A DNA stretch of 64,000 nt from Pedobacter cryoconitis. GTDB taxonomy: Bacteria > Bacteroidota > Bacteroidia > Sphingobacteriales > Sphingobacteriaceae. Numbering within the stretch: position 1 is the first letter of the stretch; the number at the start of each line of letters is the position of its first letter. The position numbers and the translations under genes were made by a program. Positions 23,518 to 33,086 of the stretch are shown here, piece after piece. The notes beneath the pieces were generated by a model, which had not been told where the DNA came from, did not search any database, and saw only the letters and a program-made list of their open reading frames with translations. Location of the stretch: contig NZ_JACHCG010000001.1 of the NCBI RefSeq assembly GCF_014200595.1, forward strand, positions 2,418,001 to 2,482,000, given 5' to 3'.

Positions 23518-25461
23518 ATGAAAGCAGTCACTTCTAAAACCGGCAAAATCTTAAACTCGTCCTTTGATTATAAAGATGTAGATCACGAACCCGACTCCAG
23601 CAAAGAGCAGCAACGTAATACGCCACAAAAATCTATGCCTTTTTCTGATCAGATTGGAAATTATCAACGCAATAGAGGGATTCCTGGCAAATCCTATAAG
23701 GATAGCAAAATCTTCATTATAGGCAGTGGAATTGCGGGTATGTCTGCCGCTTATTATTTTATTCGTGACGGCCAGGTACCAGCTAAAAACATCCTGTTTT
23801 TAGAACAATCGCACATTGACGGAGGATCATTGGATGGTGCAGGTAATGCAAAAGACGGCTATATTATCCGGGGAGGCCGGGAAATGGACATGACCTATGA
23901 AAACCTATGGGATATATTTCAGGACATTCCAGCACTTGAAATGCCTGAACCTTATTCCGTTTTAGATGAATATCGCTTAGTCAATGATAACGACTCCAAT
24001 TACTCAAAAGCACGTCTCATTCATAATCAAGGAGAAATAAAAGATTTCAGCAAGTTCGGTTTAAATAAAAAAGACCAGCTAGCCATCATTAAACTTCTGC
24101 TTAAGAAAAAGGAAGAACTGGACGATCTGACAATTGAAAATTATTTCAGCGAAACTTTCTTAAGCAGCGATTTCTGGACGTATTGGAGAACTATGTTTGC
24201 CTTTGAAAATTGGCATAGCTTACTCGAATTAAAGCTTTATATGCACCGCTTTCTCCATGCAATTGATGGATTAAACGATTTTTCGTCCCTGGTATTCCCA
24301 AAATATAACCAATACGACACCTTTGTAACGCCTTTACGCAATTATCTAAAAGATAAAGGTGTGAATATTCAACTAAATACGCTGATCAATGACCTGGACA
24401 TCCAGATCAATACCGAAGGAAAGGTAGTTGAGGGCATTATCACAGAACAAGATGGAAAAACAGTTAAAATACCCGTTGGAAAAGAAGACTATGTAATTGT
24501 AACCACTGGTTCAATGACCGAAGATACTTTCTATGGCGATAACAATAAAGCACCGATCATTGCTATTGACAATACTACAAGCGGAAATAGTGGCGGATGG
24601 AAATTATGGAAAAACCTTGCCGCAAAATCAGAGATCTTTGGTAAACCAGAGAAATTCTGTAGCAACATCGAAAAATCGGCATGGGAATCTGTGACTTTAA
24701 CTTGCAGACCTTCTGCACTGGTTGAAAAGCTAAAGGAATATTGTGTGAATGACCCCTATTCCGGAAAAACAGCCACCGGAGGAATTGTTACGATTACAGA
24801 TTCCAACTGGCTCATGAGTTTTACTTGTAACAGACAACCCCATTTCCCGGAACAACCAGACGATATCCTGGTCCTTTGGGTTTATGCTCTGTTTATGGAC
24901 AAGGAAGGGAATTACATCAAAAAAACAATGCCTGAATGTACAGGTAATGAGATTCTTGCCGAACTATGTTATCATACAGGCATTATAGACCAATTGGATA
25001 ATGTGGTAAAAAATACCATAGTACATACCTGTTTTATGCCTTACATTACTTCGATGTTTATGCCCCGGGCTAAAGGTGACCGCCCAGGAGTTGTTCCGGA
25101 AGGATGCAAAAATCTGGGATTGATCGGACAGTTTGTAGAAACCAATAATGATGTGGTATTTACAATGGAAAGCTCAGTGAGAACAGCAAGAATTGCCGTT
25201 TATAAACTATTAAACCTGAATAAACAGGTACCTGATATTAATCCTCTGCAATATGATATACGTCATTTGCTCAAAGCTGCGAAAACGCTAAATGACAATA
25301 AGTCATTTTTGGGTGAAGGTATTTTACGGAAAGTATTGAAAGGAACTTATTTTGAGCATATTTTACCAATAGGCCCTGAGGAAGAAGAAGAACATGAATC
25401 TTTTATAACTGAACAAATCAGCAGGTTTAAAGATTGGATAAAAGGCGTAAAAGATGAATAA
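23518..25461 (+). CDS. ohyA: Oleate hydratase (FAD-dependent, MCRA family)
   Basis: 647 aa from the ATG at 23518; an open frame from a TTG at 23353 adds 55 residues without similarity. Adds water to the cis-9 double bond of oleate, giving 10-hydroxystearate. The FAD motif is [15 protein letters not shown] (68-82). [14 protein letters not shown] holds E122, which coincides with the catalytic Glu122 of the Elizabethkingia enzyme; [12 protein letters not shown] lies in the C-terminal half. Length fits the family. No fatty-acid gene adjoins it. A strong terminator follows. Confidence 0.95.
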   Translation: MKAVTSKTGKILNSSFDYKDVDHEPDSSKEQQRNTPQKSMPFSDQIGNYQRNRGIPGKSYKDSKIFIIGSGIAGMSAAYYFIRDGQVPAKNILFLEQSHIDGGSLDGAGNAKDGYIIRGGREMDMTYENLWDIFQDIPALEMPEPYSVLDEYRLVNDNDSNYSKARLIHNQGEIKDFSKFGLNKKDQLAIIKLLLKKKEELDDLTIENYFSETFLSSDFWTYWRTMFAFENWHSLLELKLYMHRFLHAIDGLNDFSSLVFPKYNQYDTFVTPLRNYLKDKGVNIQLNTLINDLDIQINTEGKVVEGIITEQDGKTVKIPVGKEDYVIVTTGSMTEDTFYGDNNKAPIIAIDNTTSGNSGGWKLWKNLAAKSEIFGKPEKFCSNIEKSAWESVTLTCRPSALVEKLKEYCVNDPYSGKTATGGIVTITDSNWLMSFTCNRQPHFPEQPDDILVLWVYALFMDKEGNYIKKTMPECTGNEILAELCYHTGIIDQLDNVVKNTIVHTCFMPYITSMFMPRAKGDRPGVVPEGCKNLGLIGQFVETNNDVVFTMESSVRTARIAVYKLLNLNKQVPDINPLQYDIRHLLKAAKTLNDNKSFLGEGILRKVLKGTYFEHILPIGPEEEEEHESFITEQISRFKDWIKGVKDE

Positions 25462-25480
25462 TCATTTAACGTAGCTGAAT

Positions 25481-25543
25481 AGCAGAACGAAAAGATAAGG
25501 GTTTATAAAACTTGTAAGCCCTCTGTTTTTTCGTTCTGCTTTT
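25481..25543 (+). terminator. Terminator after oleate hydratase
   Basis: AGCAGAACGAAAA (25481-25493) pairs perfectly with TTTTCGTTCTGCT (25528-25540), followed by a short T run. The loop (34 nt) holds a smaller GGG/CCC hairpin. Confidence 0.75.
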
Positions 25544-25645
25544 ACATCAATATTATAATACTGTTTACAGCTATTAATTAATCAAATACAGATATTTTAT
25601 TCCTTTTTTGTTATCGATGTTTGCGATTCAAGCACATCATAAATA

Positions 25646-26401
25646 ATGAAACAACGAATAATTTACAAATCAATCTGGATAAGCAACCTCATTCTCCTCC
25701 TCTTTACAACTGCTTTATTTGCTCAAAAGAAATTCACCATTAGCGGAACGCTGAGAGATGCACAAACAGGCGAAACTTTAATTGGGGCAACCATAAGAAT
25801 AAAAGAATTGCCTCAGATAGCGACTTCCACTAACGCATATGGCTTTTATTCTCTTTCCGCCCCCGAAGGTAGTTACCAGCTCCTGTTCAGTTATATAGGT
25901 TATGAAGCTGTCACTAAACCTGTCAACCTGCAACAAGGCCAGGTCATAAATCTTTCTCTGAGTTCCAGGAGCGAATTAAACGAGGTAGTAATCAGCGCCA
26001 ATAAGCGAACTAATGATAATGTAGCCTCCCCCCAAATGGGACTTGAAAAAATAAATATGGCTCAGATCAATAACGTTCCCGTATTAATGGGCGAAAAAGA
26101 TATCCTGAAAACGATATCCCTGATGCCGGGCGTAAAATCAGCAGGAGAAGGAAATACAGGTTTTTATGTACGTGGCGGAGCTTCCGACCAAAATCTGATC
26201 TTACTAGACGAAGCTACTGTTTATAATGCCTCACATTTGCTGGGCTTTTTCTCCACGTTCAATTCTGATGCGATAAAGGATGTTGACCTTTATAAAGGTG
26301 GAATGCCAGCACAATATGGCGGAAAGCTCTCCTCAGTACTGGATATAAAGATGAATGACGGGAACAATAAAAATTTCTCTGTTCAGGGCGGTATCCTTTA
26401 A
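25646..26401 (+). pseudogene. TonB-dependent receptor, N-terminal fragment
   Basis: 251 residues of what should be ~800: signal peptide (1-26), carboxypeptidase-regulatory-like domain (GTLRDAQTGETLIGATIRI), then the plug (KTISLMPGVKSAGEG, FYVRGGASDQNLILLDEA, GGMPAQYGGKLSSVLD). The frame stops at 26399 right after SVQGGI, where the first barrel strands should begin. The sequence then continues directly as a DUF4249 gene in another frame. A deletion removed the barrel. Confidence 0.9.
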
Positions 26402-26940
26402 CCGAGACTGCTCCCGGTAATTACACGATGGATCTTTTGGCTGGGGTCCCAGGAAACACCTATACAATGAATGTACTCACCAATGGAAAAAACTATATCG
26501 CCCAGTCTGTAATGCCAGCGGTTGTCAAGCTGGATTCAGTAACCACAAAAACTTCTGACTTTGATAGTAAAAAACGCCAGGTTATTATACACTATCAGGA
26601 TACCCCTGGAATTGCCAATCAATACCGTGTGGTTATGTATGTCAATACTGTTCAGGTTAAGGCCGTTTTCGCCTACAATGACGATTTCAACGATGGTAAA
26701 TATGTCCGTAACGAAATCCGGGAGCAGGACATCGATATTTATCCCGGTGACAAGGTAACTATAGAAATGCAATGTATTGATAAGCCAGTTTATACCTATT
26801 GGTTAACCTTAATGCAGCAAAGTGATTCGGGCCCGGGAGGAGGTGTTACCCCATCCAACCCTCCTGCTAATATAAGTCCGCAGGTGCTGGGTTATTTCAG
26901 TGCACACACTACACAAACTATATCAGTAATTGCGAAATAA
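26396..26940 (+). pseudogene. DUF4249 protein, C-terminal fragment
   Basis: In frame from about 26398 (TETAPGNYTMDLLAG) to TAA at 26940, ~180 residues of a lipoprotein normally ~280-300 aa. Lacks start, signal peptide and N-terminal strands. DUF4249 genes usually follow a TonB-dependent receptor of the type found just upstream, so a single deletion of ~2 kb fused the two genes. An ATG at 26428 is not a natural start. Confidence 0.85.
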
Positions 26941-26978
26941 ACGGTGAGGGTAAACAAAATTGTTTCTTCGAATTTTGT

Positions 26979-27332
26979 TTACCCTTTATGAGCGAGTATA
27001 TTAACCAATTTACCAAAAGGATCACGCACAAAAAAACGACGTACTCCCCAGGGCTCATTTGTTAATCCGTACTCAATTTTAAAGCCATGAGCTTCCATTA
27101 ATTGATAAGCAGTATCTACGTCATCAACCTCGATTGACAAATCCGGAACCGGGGTGCCCGAACCACCCTCACTGGCAAAGCTAATTTGCACAGTCATCTT
27201 CTCCTCTGAACCATAAGTAGTTATCCAGCCCTGATCCATTAACATCTCCATTCCTAGTAAATCTCCATAAAACTGTTTTGCTTTAGCGATTTCTAATGAA
27301 GCGATGTTAGTGACGATGCGTTTTACTTTCAT
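26979..27332 (-). CDS. VOC-superfamily (glyoxalase-like) protein
   Basis: 117 aa. Pattern VTNIASLEIAKAKQFYGDLLGMEMLMD at the N-terminus, LSIEVDDVDTAYQLMEAHGF in the middle and RRFFVRDPFGKLVNIL at the end, all typical of VOC dioxygenase/glyoxalase folds. It begins 3 bp after the stop of the M20 peptidase gene, so the two are co-transcribed. Substrate unknown. Confidence 0.9.
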   Translation of the reverse strand: MKVKRIVTNIASLEIAKAKQFYGDLLGMEMLMDQGWITTYGSEEKMTVQISFASEGGSGTPVPDLSIEVDDVDTAYQLMEAHGFKIEYGLTNEPWGVRRFFVRDPFGKLVNILAHKG

Positions 27333-27335
27333 TAT

Positions 27336-28631
27336 TTATAAATTTCTATTCAGCCTTTCTACCATTAAAGAAGAAAAGCTCCTGACTCCTACCCTAATAC
27401 TCTCCTCATCAACTTCAAAATTCGGTGTGTGGTTCATGGCAATAATTCCTTTTTCGAAATCAGAACCACCCAAAAAGAAGAAAACACCAGGTATTTTTTG
27501 TTGAAAATAAGCAAAATCATCGTTAAAATATGGCACCTGACCATAATCAGAAATGGCTAAATCTTTTCCATAAATCTTTTCAAAGGTTTTCATTGCAATA
27601 CCGGTTAACCTTTCATCATTGATAACCGTTGGATTTTCTTGTATAAATGAAACAGAAAGTAATTGGTCTTTGTATTCACTATCTTCTATTATATGTTTAA
27701 TTTTAGGAATGATATCTTTTAAGTTAGCTGAATTTGTCTCATATAAATACGCTTCCAGGAAGAGTTGACCGTTTTTAGAATAGGTAGTGAAATTCTGATC
27801 CATGATCAGGTAATCTTTAAAAATTGTATTGGGTTGCATTAATCCAATTTTGGGGTCAACTATAGCTTGTAATTCCCACGGCTTGCTCCCAGTACTTGCA
27901 CGGCATAAAAAGCTGTAAATTTTTTTTGTCAGTTCTTTTGCGTTCTCAATTGGCAATTCATTTTTCAGCTTAATTCTTATTCTTTTTTGATAGGCAAACA
28001 TTTCATTTGGTCTAACCATTATTTGTCCCACAGGTAATGCTGACACATGCAAGCCATAAATTTCGTCAGGACTTATTTTGGAAAGCAACCCATTATCAAT
28101 CATACCTTTTGCCCCCATAAATGTCTCTTCTTCAGGTTGAAATATAAAATATATTGTTCCATTTAAAGATTCTTTATTTTTCGCCAGAACTTCAGCCATT
28201 CCCAATGCAATTGCCAGGTGTATATCGTGACCACAGCCATGCCAGATGCCTGCTTTTCTGGATTTGAAAATTACCTGGCCAGACTCTTCAGCAGGCAGTG
28301 CATCCAGTTCAGCCCTCCACACTATATTTTTTCCCTTTTTCCCTCCCTTTAAAATACCTACAATACCGTAACCATAAATATTTGTTTCAACTTCGAGCCC
28401 TAAGTCAAGTAAATGTTGCTTTATGATCTTTTGGGTACGTACTTCATGACCTGCCAATTCTGGATTTTCATGAAGATCTCTTCTGATTTCAACTAACTTG
28501 TTAAAAATATGATCAGTTTCGAGCTTTATAGCTTCATGAATTAAAATCTTTTTTGAAGTCTTCCTCTCTTGTGCAGACAAAACAGAAATTGAGATCATAA
28601 AGCATATTAAGATTGATAAAGGTTTTTCCAT
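27336..28631 (-). CDS. M20-family amidohydrolase/peptidase, exported
   Basis: 431 aa with a signal peptide (1-20, ending LSAQ). Metal-site motifs: WHGCGHDIHLAIALG, QPEEETFMGAKG, GLHVSALPVGQ and MNHTPNFEVDEE. Resembles N-acyl-amino-acid or hippurate-type hydrolases (two-metal, dimerisation domain in the middle). Periplasmic location is predicted. First gene of a two-gene operon with the VOC protein. Confidence 0.92.
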   Translation of the reverse strand: MEKPLSILICFMISISVLSAQERKTSKKILIHEAIKLETDHIFNKLVEIRRDLHENPELAGHEVRTQKIIKQHLLDLGLEVETNIYGYGIVGILKGGKKGKNIVWRAELDALPAEESGQVIFKSRKAGIWHGCGHDIHLAIALGMAEVLAKNKESLNGTIYFIFQPEEETFMGAKGMIDNGLLSKISPDEIYGLHVSALPVGQIMVRPNEMFAYQKRIRIKLKNELPIENAKELTKKIYSFLCRASTGSKPWELQAIVDPKIGLMQPNTIFKDYLIMDQNFTTYSKNGQLFLEAYLYETNSANLKDIIPKIKHIIEDSEYKDQLLSVSFIQENPTVINDERLTGIAMKTFEKIYGKDLAISDYGQVPYFNDDFAYFQQKIPGVFFFLGGSDFEKGIIAMNHTPNFEVDEESIRVGVRSFSSLMVERLNRNL

Positions 28632-28793
28632 AATTTACAGCTAACATATATTAATTCAGCATTTATTAGAATATCCAGGAGGTTAATTGTTACAATATTA
28701 TATTAAATCTTTATCAGCTTATTAAACTAAAATATGACCATTTAGCAGATTACTATTACATTTACCAAAATCAATTTTTAATCAGTATGTACT

Positions 28794-29129
28794 ATGGTCA
28801 CTTGTTTTCTTAAATACAAAATCAACCCTGTCAAAATTAAAGAATTTGAAAATTATGGCAAACTTTGGATTGACCTGGTTAATGAGATGGGGGGCTTACA
28901 TCATGGTTATCTATTACCTCACGAAGGTGCTAATAATGTAGCATATGCCTCCTTTTCGTTTACCTCGCTGGCAGAATATGAAGTTTATCGGAACAAAATT
29001 CCGGATTCTCCTAAATGTATGGAAGCGATAGCTTATGCAGAGCAAACTCAGTGTTTTATCAGTTACAAAAGAAGCTTTTTAAAACCTGTTTTTGAAGGTA
29101 TATCAGATCAGGCAAAACTGTTTTACTAA
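28794..29129 (+). CDS. NIPSNAP-family protein
   Basis: 111 aa. Ferredoxin-like fold pattern: VTCFLKYKINPVKIKEFENYGKLW, then GGLHHGYLLPHEGANNVAY, YEVYRNKI and a C-terminal SYKRSFLKP. NIPSNAP/DUF1330-like proteins have no agreed reaction. Single gene, no clear partners. Confidence 0.8.
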   Translation: MVTCFLKYKINPVKIKEFENYGKLWIDLVNEMGGLHHGYLLPHEGANNVAYASFSFTSLAEYEVYRNKIPDSPKCMEAIAYAEQTQCFISYKRSFLKPVFEGISDQAKLFY

Positions 29130-29291
29130 GTCTGCATAAATGCATTTATCAGAATAATATTTTTATGTTTATAAATTGGATCTGTTTTATTCTTAATGCT
29201 TATGTTTACAGTGATTCGCTTATACAGACAACTTAGACGTCGATTTAGCTATGCAATGTAACAATTGATCTGAGGCTTTAAAGCAGATTGA

Positions 29292-29763
<472 letters not shown>

Positions 29764-29767
<4 letters not shown>

Positions 29768-30828
29768 TAACCTTTAAGCAATTAAAACAGCAAAAAGAAC
29801 TGATTCTGCTCGATTGTATCAGTGGTAGTATGGCTTATAACCTTAACATTAAAGGTTCTGATATAGATAAAAAGGGTGTGTTCATTATGCCTAAAAATCA
29901 ACTGTATGGTTTTGAACAGCAACAGCAGATTTCCAATAGTAGCAATGACGAGGTATACTACGAAATCGGCCGCTTTCTGGAACTCATCCTTAAAAACAAC
30001 CCTGGCCTGCTTGAATTGCTGAGTACCCCTAAAGAATCTATATTATACCGTCACCCATTAATGGACTTAATCAAGCCAGAAGATTTTCTTTCGAAACTTT
30101 GTATGGACACCTTTGCAGGATATGCACAGACACAAATCAAAAAAGCACGTGGCCTGAATAAAAAGATCAACAGACCATTAGCTACTAAAAGAAAAACGGT
30201 ACTGGACTTTTGTTTCGTCATGCAGAGCAATGGTACGATACCACTAGAGGAATGGTTAACTAATAATAACTTTTCACAAGAACAATGTGGCCTTGTAAAC
30301 CTGGATCATTTTAGGAACGTCTATTTATTATTTCACCAGGATCAACTACAAGAAGGAAAGCTGAATGGTATAATTTCCGGCCCCGATGCCAATGACGTTC
30401 TTTTAAGTTCCATTCCAAAATCAACAGCAAATATTGCAGTAATGCATTTCAATAAGGATAACTACTCTATTTATTGTCGCGAGTATAAAGAATACAGAGA
30501 ATGGGAAAATAAAAGAAATGAGCTAAGGTATCAGGGAACCCTATCCCATGGTAAAAGCTATGACACCAAAAATATGATGCATACTTTTCGTTTATTGAAT
30601 ATGGCTGAAGAGATCGCTCTATATGGACGAATAATTGTGAGGCGTGATGACCGCGATTTTCTGCTCAGCATCCGTAATGGTGAATTTGAATTCGATACAC
30701 TGATGTCAATGATTGAAGAAAAAACGGAATTGATAAAAGAATTGTATGAAAAGTCTTCCTTACCAGAAAGGCCGGACTTTAAAAAGGCAGAGGCAATTTT
30801 GGTACAAATAAGAGAAGATTTTTATTAA
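29764..30828 (+). CDS. Nucleotidyltransferase-domain protein
   Basis: 354 aa. LLDCISGSMAYNLNIKGSDIDKKGVF (~15-41) is the GS...D-x-D active site of the DNA polymerase beta-like fold, as in COG3541-type proteins. The rest is helical, with TKRKTVLDFCF and LSHGKSYDTKNMMHTFRLLNMAEEI. The substrate is unknown. It overlaps the upstream broken paralogue by 4 bp, so it is the intact member of a two-gene module. A strong terminator follows. Confidence 0.85.
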
Positions 30829-30860
30829 AGTTCTAATCAATAATTATAATTTACCAGTTG

Positions 30861-30896
30861 AAGCAGTTGTTTGCCCCCCAAACAACTGCTTTTTTT
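30861..30896 (+). terminator. Rho-independent terminator
   Basis: AAGCAGTTGTTT (30861-30872) pairs perfectly with AAACAACTGCTT (30880-30891), 7-nt loop, then a T run. Confidence 0.88.
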
Positions 30897-30968
30897 GGCC
30901 TCTCCAAACGACAGGACTATGATGAGGTCTCAAAAAGTGTCTATTGCGGAAGCTTTCAAAATTAAGAG

Positions 30969-31409
30969 CTAACCTTCGGCAAGTTCCTTCACCTTTTGTA
31001 ATGCCAAAGGCCATGTTTTATTCATATAATCGACATATTCATCATTCATGTCCATATTCACGCGCCATAAAGTCTGATTATCATTCACTGGTTCAAGCGT
31101 GTAATTTTCTAAAGCGTCTCCCCATTCTTCCCCTTTGTAAGTGGTTGGATCTTCCACGCCGTTTTTTACTTCCCCAAGATGATGAATGGATAAAAATTTG
31201 CCTGGAATGCTTTCCACAATCTCAGAAACCATACCATTACCTTTGCCATCCAGAAAAAGTGCCTTACTCCCATTTTTCCAGTCCGTTTTCACCGTTGAAC
31301 CAGCAGCAAAAGCCGCAGTCCATAAATCATATGTATCTTTTCCAATAATCACTTCCCACACTTTTTCAGGCAGGGCATTAATCGTAATACTGAATTCCAT
31401 CTTTTTCAT
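30969..31409 (-). CDS. SRPBCC (AHSA1-like) protein
   Basis: 146 aa. Starts FSITINALPEKVWEVIIGKDTYDLWTAAFA and has the strand pattern of the START/AHSA1 fold; C-terminal helix TWPLALQKVKELAE. Small ligand-binding fold of unknown ligand. Single gene, convergent with the nucleotidyltransferase. Confidence 0.88.
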   Translation of the reverse strand: MKKMEFSITINALPEKVWEVIIGKDTYDLWTAAFAAGSTVKTDWKNGSKALFLDGKGNGMVSEIVESIPGKFLSIHHLGEVKNGVEDPTTYKGEEWGDALENYTLEPVNDNQTLWRVNMDMNDEYVDYMNKTWPLALQKVKELAEG

Positions 31410-31549
31410 AGCCTATTTCTTTTCCTAAAGTTACCCCCTCAGTTTGACATTTCTAAGGGGCAAAAAAGCCATGATCAGGAGCAATTCGCGACAAATCCTA
31501 AAAACGCATAAACCCCTGCCAACATCATGTTAACAGGGGCCCGTCTTGA

Positions 31550-31570
31550 TTTTCCTGGTATTCAGGAAAA
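31550..31570 (-). terminator. Hairpin after the DUF1349 gene
   Basis: TTTTCCTG (31550-31557) pairs with CAGGAAAA (31563-31570) around 5 nt, 6 bp past the stop. A second GC-rich hairpin, CCCCTG/CAGGGG (31513-31539), lies further on. Confidence 0.65.
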
Positions 31571-31576
31571 TTTATC

Positions 31577-32227
31577 TTAGTTTGCGTTTTTCTTCAGCCA
31601 TTCCAATCTTCGCTGATCAGCCAATTGTTTTACTGAAAAACCTTCAAATTTCGCATTGAAACCATTTCCATCAGGACTAGCTGCCATAAATCCAACCATT
31701 ACAGGCTTATTATCCTGTAAATAGGCATTACGCAACATCACATAAGTTTTATCATCGTAAGAATAAAATATCTCCACAGCATCTAATCTTCTTACTGCTT
31801 TTATCCATACAAAATCAGGTGTTTTGTCCAATGTGGTTACACTCCAATCGCTCGTTTTATGTGTCACTACAGTACTCAGGTTATATTTTCCATCTACAAA
31901 TTCGATTCCTGCTTTGATATAATTCTCATGATCCGTACGCAACATCAGACCCATCTGATCAAAACGAACTTTATAATTTCCAGTAATCTTCACCTTCGCT
32001 TCAAACTCACCACCATATGTACTATAATAGAACGGAGCATCATCAACAGTAAATCCGTAATGTGAAATTCTCCAGTAATCACTTTGAGGGGTTACAGACA
32101 TGCTCAGTGCGTTATTTTTGATCTCCCATTTTTGTGGTTCATTAAACCACTGCATCTTTTCCAAAGTCTGAGCAAATCCTGTTTGCGCGATTACGAATGT
32201 AATGATGCATAAAATAATTTTCTTCAT
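31577..32227 (-). CDS. DUF1349-family exported protein
   Basis: 216 aa from the ATG at 32227 (MKKIILCIITFVIAQTGFAQ), chosen because it begins a clean signal peptide; an ATG eight codons earlier is possible. The mature part fits the concanavalin-like DUF1349 fold: MQWFNEPQKWEIKNNALSM, DQMGLMLRTDHENYIKAGIE and VMVGFMAASPDG. Probably binds or acts on carbohydrate in the periplasm; no activity assigned. Divergent from the LuxR-type gene at 32322. Confidence 0.85.
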   Translation of the reverse strand: MKKIILCIITFVIAQTGFAQTLEKMQWFNEPQKWEIKNNALSMSVTPQSDYWRISHYGFTVDDAPFYYSTYGGEFEAKVKITGNYKVRFDQMGLMLRTDHENYIKAGIEFVDGKYNLSTVVTHKTSDWSVTTLDKTPDFVWIKAVRRLDAVEIFYSYDDKTYVMLRNAYLQDNKPVMVGFMAASPDGNGFNAKFEGFSVKQLADQRRLEWLKKNAN

Positions 32228-32321
32228 TTCTTGTTTTGAGTTAATAACCATACGTTATATTTACCTACAAATGTAAAATCCAGTGAACGGCTCTCCAATG
32301 CTGATTAATAACCATATTTAA

Positions 32322-33086
32322 ATGAATATTCTAAATACCCTTAATGAAAAACTATTAAAACAACCTTTTGGAGAAGAACTGAATAAACCGGCAAATCTTG
32401 CGCAATACCAGTATATGGCCTTCATGTATTCCCAAATAGAAAATTCATTAGCTGTATTAAGTGATATGGAGGCTAATAAAAGTTATATTTATAATGGAAG
32501 AGCAGCGAAAGAACTGGGTTTTGATGAAAATGCTCATGCAAAAGAAATAAACTCCATCTGGGAAGAAGATATTTTCAACAAGATCCATCCGGATGACCTT
32601 GTTGAAAAACACCTCTTAGAGCTTCAGTTTTTCAACTTATTAAAAAATCTGCCCATAGCTGAAAGATCTGATTACCAGGTGAAGAGCAGAATCCGGATGC
32701 GCAATAAAGAGGAGAATTACAGCACTGTTGAACACCGGATGTTTTATGTATGCAGCTCTTCAAATGGCAGCCTTTGGTTAGCACTTTGTCTTTATAATCT
32801 TTTTGATGATGAAACTATAGCCGGCAAAACAATTGGTGTAATCCTCAATTCTGCAACAGGTGTTACGCTTAAACCCGATCAAAAAGAATATGATAAAATA
32901 CTATCCGTTCGTGAAAAAGAGATATTAAAGCTGATCAGAAAAGGTAAAATGAGCAAAGAACTAGCTGATCTCTTATCTATCAGCGTGAATACAGTCAACA
33001 GACATCGTCAGAATATATTAGAAAAGCTAAGGGTCAGTAACTCGCTGGAAGCATGCCGCATCGCAGAAAGAATGAACCTGATTTGA
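32322..33086 (+). CDS. LuxR-type transcriptional regulator with PAS-like sensor
   Basis: 254 aa. N-terminal ~170 residues are PAS-like (SLAVLSDMEANKSYIYNGRAAKELG, HPDDLVEKH). The C-terminal HTH is LSVREKEILKLIRKGKMSKELA, then LSISVNTVNRHRQNILEKL. The same layout occurs in the protein at 38671-39462. The stop codon abuts the stop of the convergent beta-barrel gene with no gap (33086/33087). Confidence 0.88.
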   Translation: MNILNTLNEKLLKQPFGEELNKPANLAQYQYMAFMYSQIENSLAVLSDMEANKSYIYNGRAAKELGFDENAHAKEINSIWEEDIFNKIHPDDLVEKHLLELQFFNLLKNLPIAERSDYQVKSRIRMRNKEENYSTVEHRMFYVCSSSNGSLWLALCLYNLFDDETIAGKTIGVILNSATGVTLKPDQKEYDKILSVREKEILKLIRKGKMSKELADLLSISVNTVNRHRQNILEKLRVSNSLEACRIAERMNLI

